Positions 61,301-64,000 of a DNA stretch of 64,000 nt are shown here, piece after piece. Source of the stretch: Rhynochetos jubatus. Its lineage: Eukaryota; Chordata; Aves; Eurypygiformes; Rhynochetidae. The position numbers and the translations under genes were made by a program. The first letter of the stretch is position 1. Each line of letters starts with the position of its first letter. The DNA is taken from positions 8,557,501 through 8,621,500 of the forward strand of contig CM050651.1 of NCBI GenBank assembly GCA_027574665.1, written 5' to 3'. The notes beneath the pieces are model-generated. The model was not told where the DNA came from, searched no databases, and saw only the letters and a program-made list of their open reading frames with translations.

Positions 61301-64000
61301 GTGGCAGGGCATTCATTTTCTTCAGACTGGAGCACAGGTAGGAACTTACAGACAAGGACAATCCAGCAGAACGCCAATGGCGAGACTTGTACCTGGACTG
61401 AAATGCAACTAGGGTCTGTTATTATATAGATACGTGTTTCTGCTCTATTACCAGTTCAGACACAAATTCTAACAACACATGATGAGTGGAAAATTAAATC
61501 TGACTTACCTATTTCCACTGACAAATACGTAAAACTAAAACTCAGAGACTGTATGGGGAAAAATTAATCAGGTTGTTAACATGCTTGCGATTGGCATGGA
61601 AAGATGCACGTTTCCATTTCTGATGTTTGGAAAAATAAGAGTTTATTTTGAAGTCACTGCCCTAAGAAAATTAATAATTATGGTTACTGCCATGATTTAT
61701 GTAACCTTACTAAAGTAGTTTAGACGCATGCATGTTTAGTAACTTGCATGATTTAAAAGAGACAAACACACATATTTAAGTATTAAAGCCTTTACAGCAA
61801 TAGCAAAACCTTGACCTTCATTTTGCAAGACAATTATTCTGGAAACAGTTATACCTTTAAGATCAAAAGGTATCATAACAGTCTTACTTTAATTTTAAAG
61901 TCCTTGTACTATTCCAGTATGTGTCATGTAGGAGCATTTTTGGAAAACACTGTGGGAGGGTCATACGTTATTTGTACTGAATACTCACAAAGGAAACGTG
62001 ACAATCTATCAGAGTGATGTATGACTTCTTTGCCATGAGTCAGATACATTTTTACCTCCATGCTAGTATTCCATTCCTCCCACTGGCAAGAAAAAAAAAT
62101 ATCTTCTCCATTTGTGTATGGAAATAGGCATTAGTTCCTACCCCTGACTCATACCTTGCTCTCATGACTCCTTCCATCTGAACAGTGTGAAGGTGCACAC
62201 AGCAAAGCCTAACCAAATGCAAAGATGCACGTTGCTGGAGTAGCTAAGGTCAACACTTACCCAGCATCTTTCCTTTGCTATAGGTACTGCTCTTCCCTCC
62301 TACACAGTAATACTCTCCCATCAAGCTTTGGGTTTGTAGCTATCTTATATTCTTCACTGGAAGATCTGATACACGTACTACTAGATGGCCCTGGCATGCC
62401 CAGAGGCTTTTTCTTTCAATGAGCTTTTGAACCCTTCTCTTTCCCAGTCAATCTAGTTCTCTTTCAATCTCCAGCAGTTGCATGGCTAAATGCATATATG
62501 CTTCCTCTCAGCTAACATGCCATATAGTATAGAAAAATTTCATCCCCCAAGTAGTGAGTTAAATAGAAACAAGCGGTCTGACTACCCATAAGAGCAAGAA
62601 AAGCTTGATTCTACATCTTCCCAGTACTGATCCAGGACTTGAAAGGACATCTCTAGAAGGTGCCTGGTTCTAAAATCTGTTTCTTCTCCTATTATCTTTT
62701 ATTATTCTTTGTACAAATATACTAATATTCAACGGGTACTTATATATCACATTAATACCTTAATGGTGATATTGGCCTCCCTTATTCTCTTCCTTTGGTT
62801 TAATCACATACCTTTTTTCTGGTCATCTCTTAATATTTTTTTATTGTCGTCAAGTTATTTTACTTGCGCCTGGGCAGGGATCTCAGATCCCAGAGGTGAG
62901 TTGACAAGAAGCCTGGATACCTGACTTATTGCTGCAGATTCCATGGGGTAGCAGGACAGCCAAAACCTGGGCTGCCCAAATGCCTCTGTTTGCCTATGCT
63001 GTAGCTTCATTTCCTTCCTGCCTGCTCCCCCACCACCACCACCCTTTCTAGCAGAGAAAGAATAACCTGTAATATACCTCCAGGAAGAAAATCTGTGAAA
63101 TTAATGGTTGAAACTGTCATTTTTGTTAATTACAGTCCTATAAATGCAAAAGGGCTATTTCAGCAACTGAAAATTCAAAAAACTTCCTTTCATAAATGCC
63201 AAACAAAACCCAGGAGCTTTTATACTTGGTGAAAAGAAAATCAATATTATGAAAATAAAATTTAAGAAAAAGCATGCCTTACCACATCTTCTGACATTGT
63301 TTAACGAGGAGTTTTGTGCTATGTTTAGTGAAGGGGGCTTCTCTGAATGGTATTTGGAAAGAATGCAGCTAAAACCTGGGTGGGGTGTGGGTGGCCTCCC
63401 TGAAGATATTTTCCTTCTCTATTCATGTAGCTACTCTGTGATCTTCCTTCCTGTAAGTTAATCACTAAACTAACATCAGAGACTACTCCCACTCTACCCC
63501 AATGCATCACAGGGTTGACCCTTTGAGAAGATGTAACCAGCCAAATTACATTTTTTCTCTTCTGTTCGTTTCCAGTACAATCAAGGGGGTGGGGAGATCT
63601 GCACTTGAACCAAACTGGTAAAGTCAGGCTTTTGGCCAACAGATGTTTGCAAATAGATACCATTGGAAACTTCCATGCTGGGGCTTCTTTGTTTCATTTT
63701 TTCCAAAGAAAGGACTTGAGAGAAGGTAAGCAAGGAAGAGTTGTGTTCAGTTAACCAAATAAACACTGAAGGAAAATGACAGAGCCGGTGGGATACAAAA
63801 AGGGAAGCGATTTGTGGATACGATTCTTCTACTTTTGTACCTTCTTCTTGCATGTGACAAAGGCTAACTTAATGGAGATCAAAAGTCATGGTCATCTATG
63901 GGCTCTGTGACAACTGGTACAAAATTAACCTAACTGATCAGCTACAGACACCTTGGGACAGTTAGCTATGTAACTGAAAATCCCCACTTTAATTGGCAAG
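58331..64000. other. Non-coding unique sequence
   Basis: No gene is recognised. Two CACGTGG E-box motifs sit 95 bp apart at 59724-59730 and 59816-59822 within a GC-richer patch (59.6-60.4 kb). A CCACCACCACCACC run lies near 63.03 kb. Frames reach about 115 codons on both strands without homology. Confidence 0.6.
58523..58551. repeat. Short hairpin, 12-bp stem, 4-nt loop, one bulged base
   Basis: AATG then a bulged T then CACCTTTG (58523-58535), loop TTTC, then the complementary arm CAAAGGTGCATT (58540-58551). The stem is too short for a pre-miRNA and the surroundings do not extend it. Confidence 0.6.

Overview
The window reads as intergenic or deep-intronic DNA from a bird nuclear genome. 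The main evidence is CR1, the dominant avian LINE. Two copies end in the CR1 3' signature, with CCCTTCCAACCCAAACCA-type sequence followed by TTCTATGAT, at about 35.03-35.23 kb and 27.65-27.70 kb. A much older CR1 reverse-transcriptase remnant lies at about 19.7-21.4 kb. The DNA is AT-rich by eye, has sparse CpG and no CpG island, and is poor in interspersed repeats. It carries many A/C-rich or T/G-rich low-complexity tracts, as bird genomes often do.

I find no convincing protein-coding gene or exon. The open frames that occur are short (at most about 133 codons), lie on both strands and overlap each other. They have no recognisable domain and no consistent splice context, so they look like chance frames. 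The one frame with recognisable homology is 20099-20458, which belongs to the decayed CR1 element. I recognise no rRNA, tRNA, snRNA or miRNA gene.

Layout: 1-19.7 kb is unique non-coding DNA with purine tracts near 4.1, 4.8 and 8.7 kb, a long pyrimidine tract at 10.8 kb, two enhancer-like segments (about 4.44-4.76 and 10.38-10.62 kb) and a spaced 13-bp inverted repeat at 12.83/12.94 kb. The ancient CR1 occupies 19.7-21.4 kb. A diverged 40-bp tandem duplication lies at 26.15 kb, beside two enhancer-like segments (26.23-26.56 and 27.01-27.30 kb). The CR1 tail is at 27.65 kb and the younger CR1 at 35.03 kb, followed by a possible LTR start at 35.69 kb. From 39.5 to 51.1 kb there are many simple-sequence tracts, including a strictly alternating 35-bp TG/CA tract, 103 bases without a T, a perfect 10-2-10 palindrome with paired CCAAT motifs, and a C-run/G-run hairpin at 51 kb. 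A diverged 90-bp tandem repeat lies at 58.1-58.3 kb. The rest is unique sequence in which I see nothing definite.

No set of genes works together here, and I found no new biological system. The enhancer-like calls rest on texture and short motifs only and need alignment to other birds.
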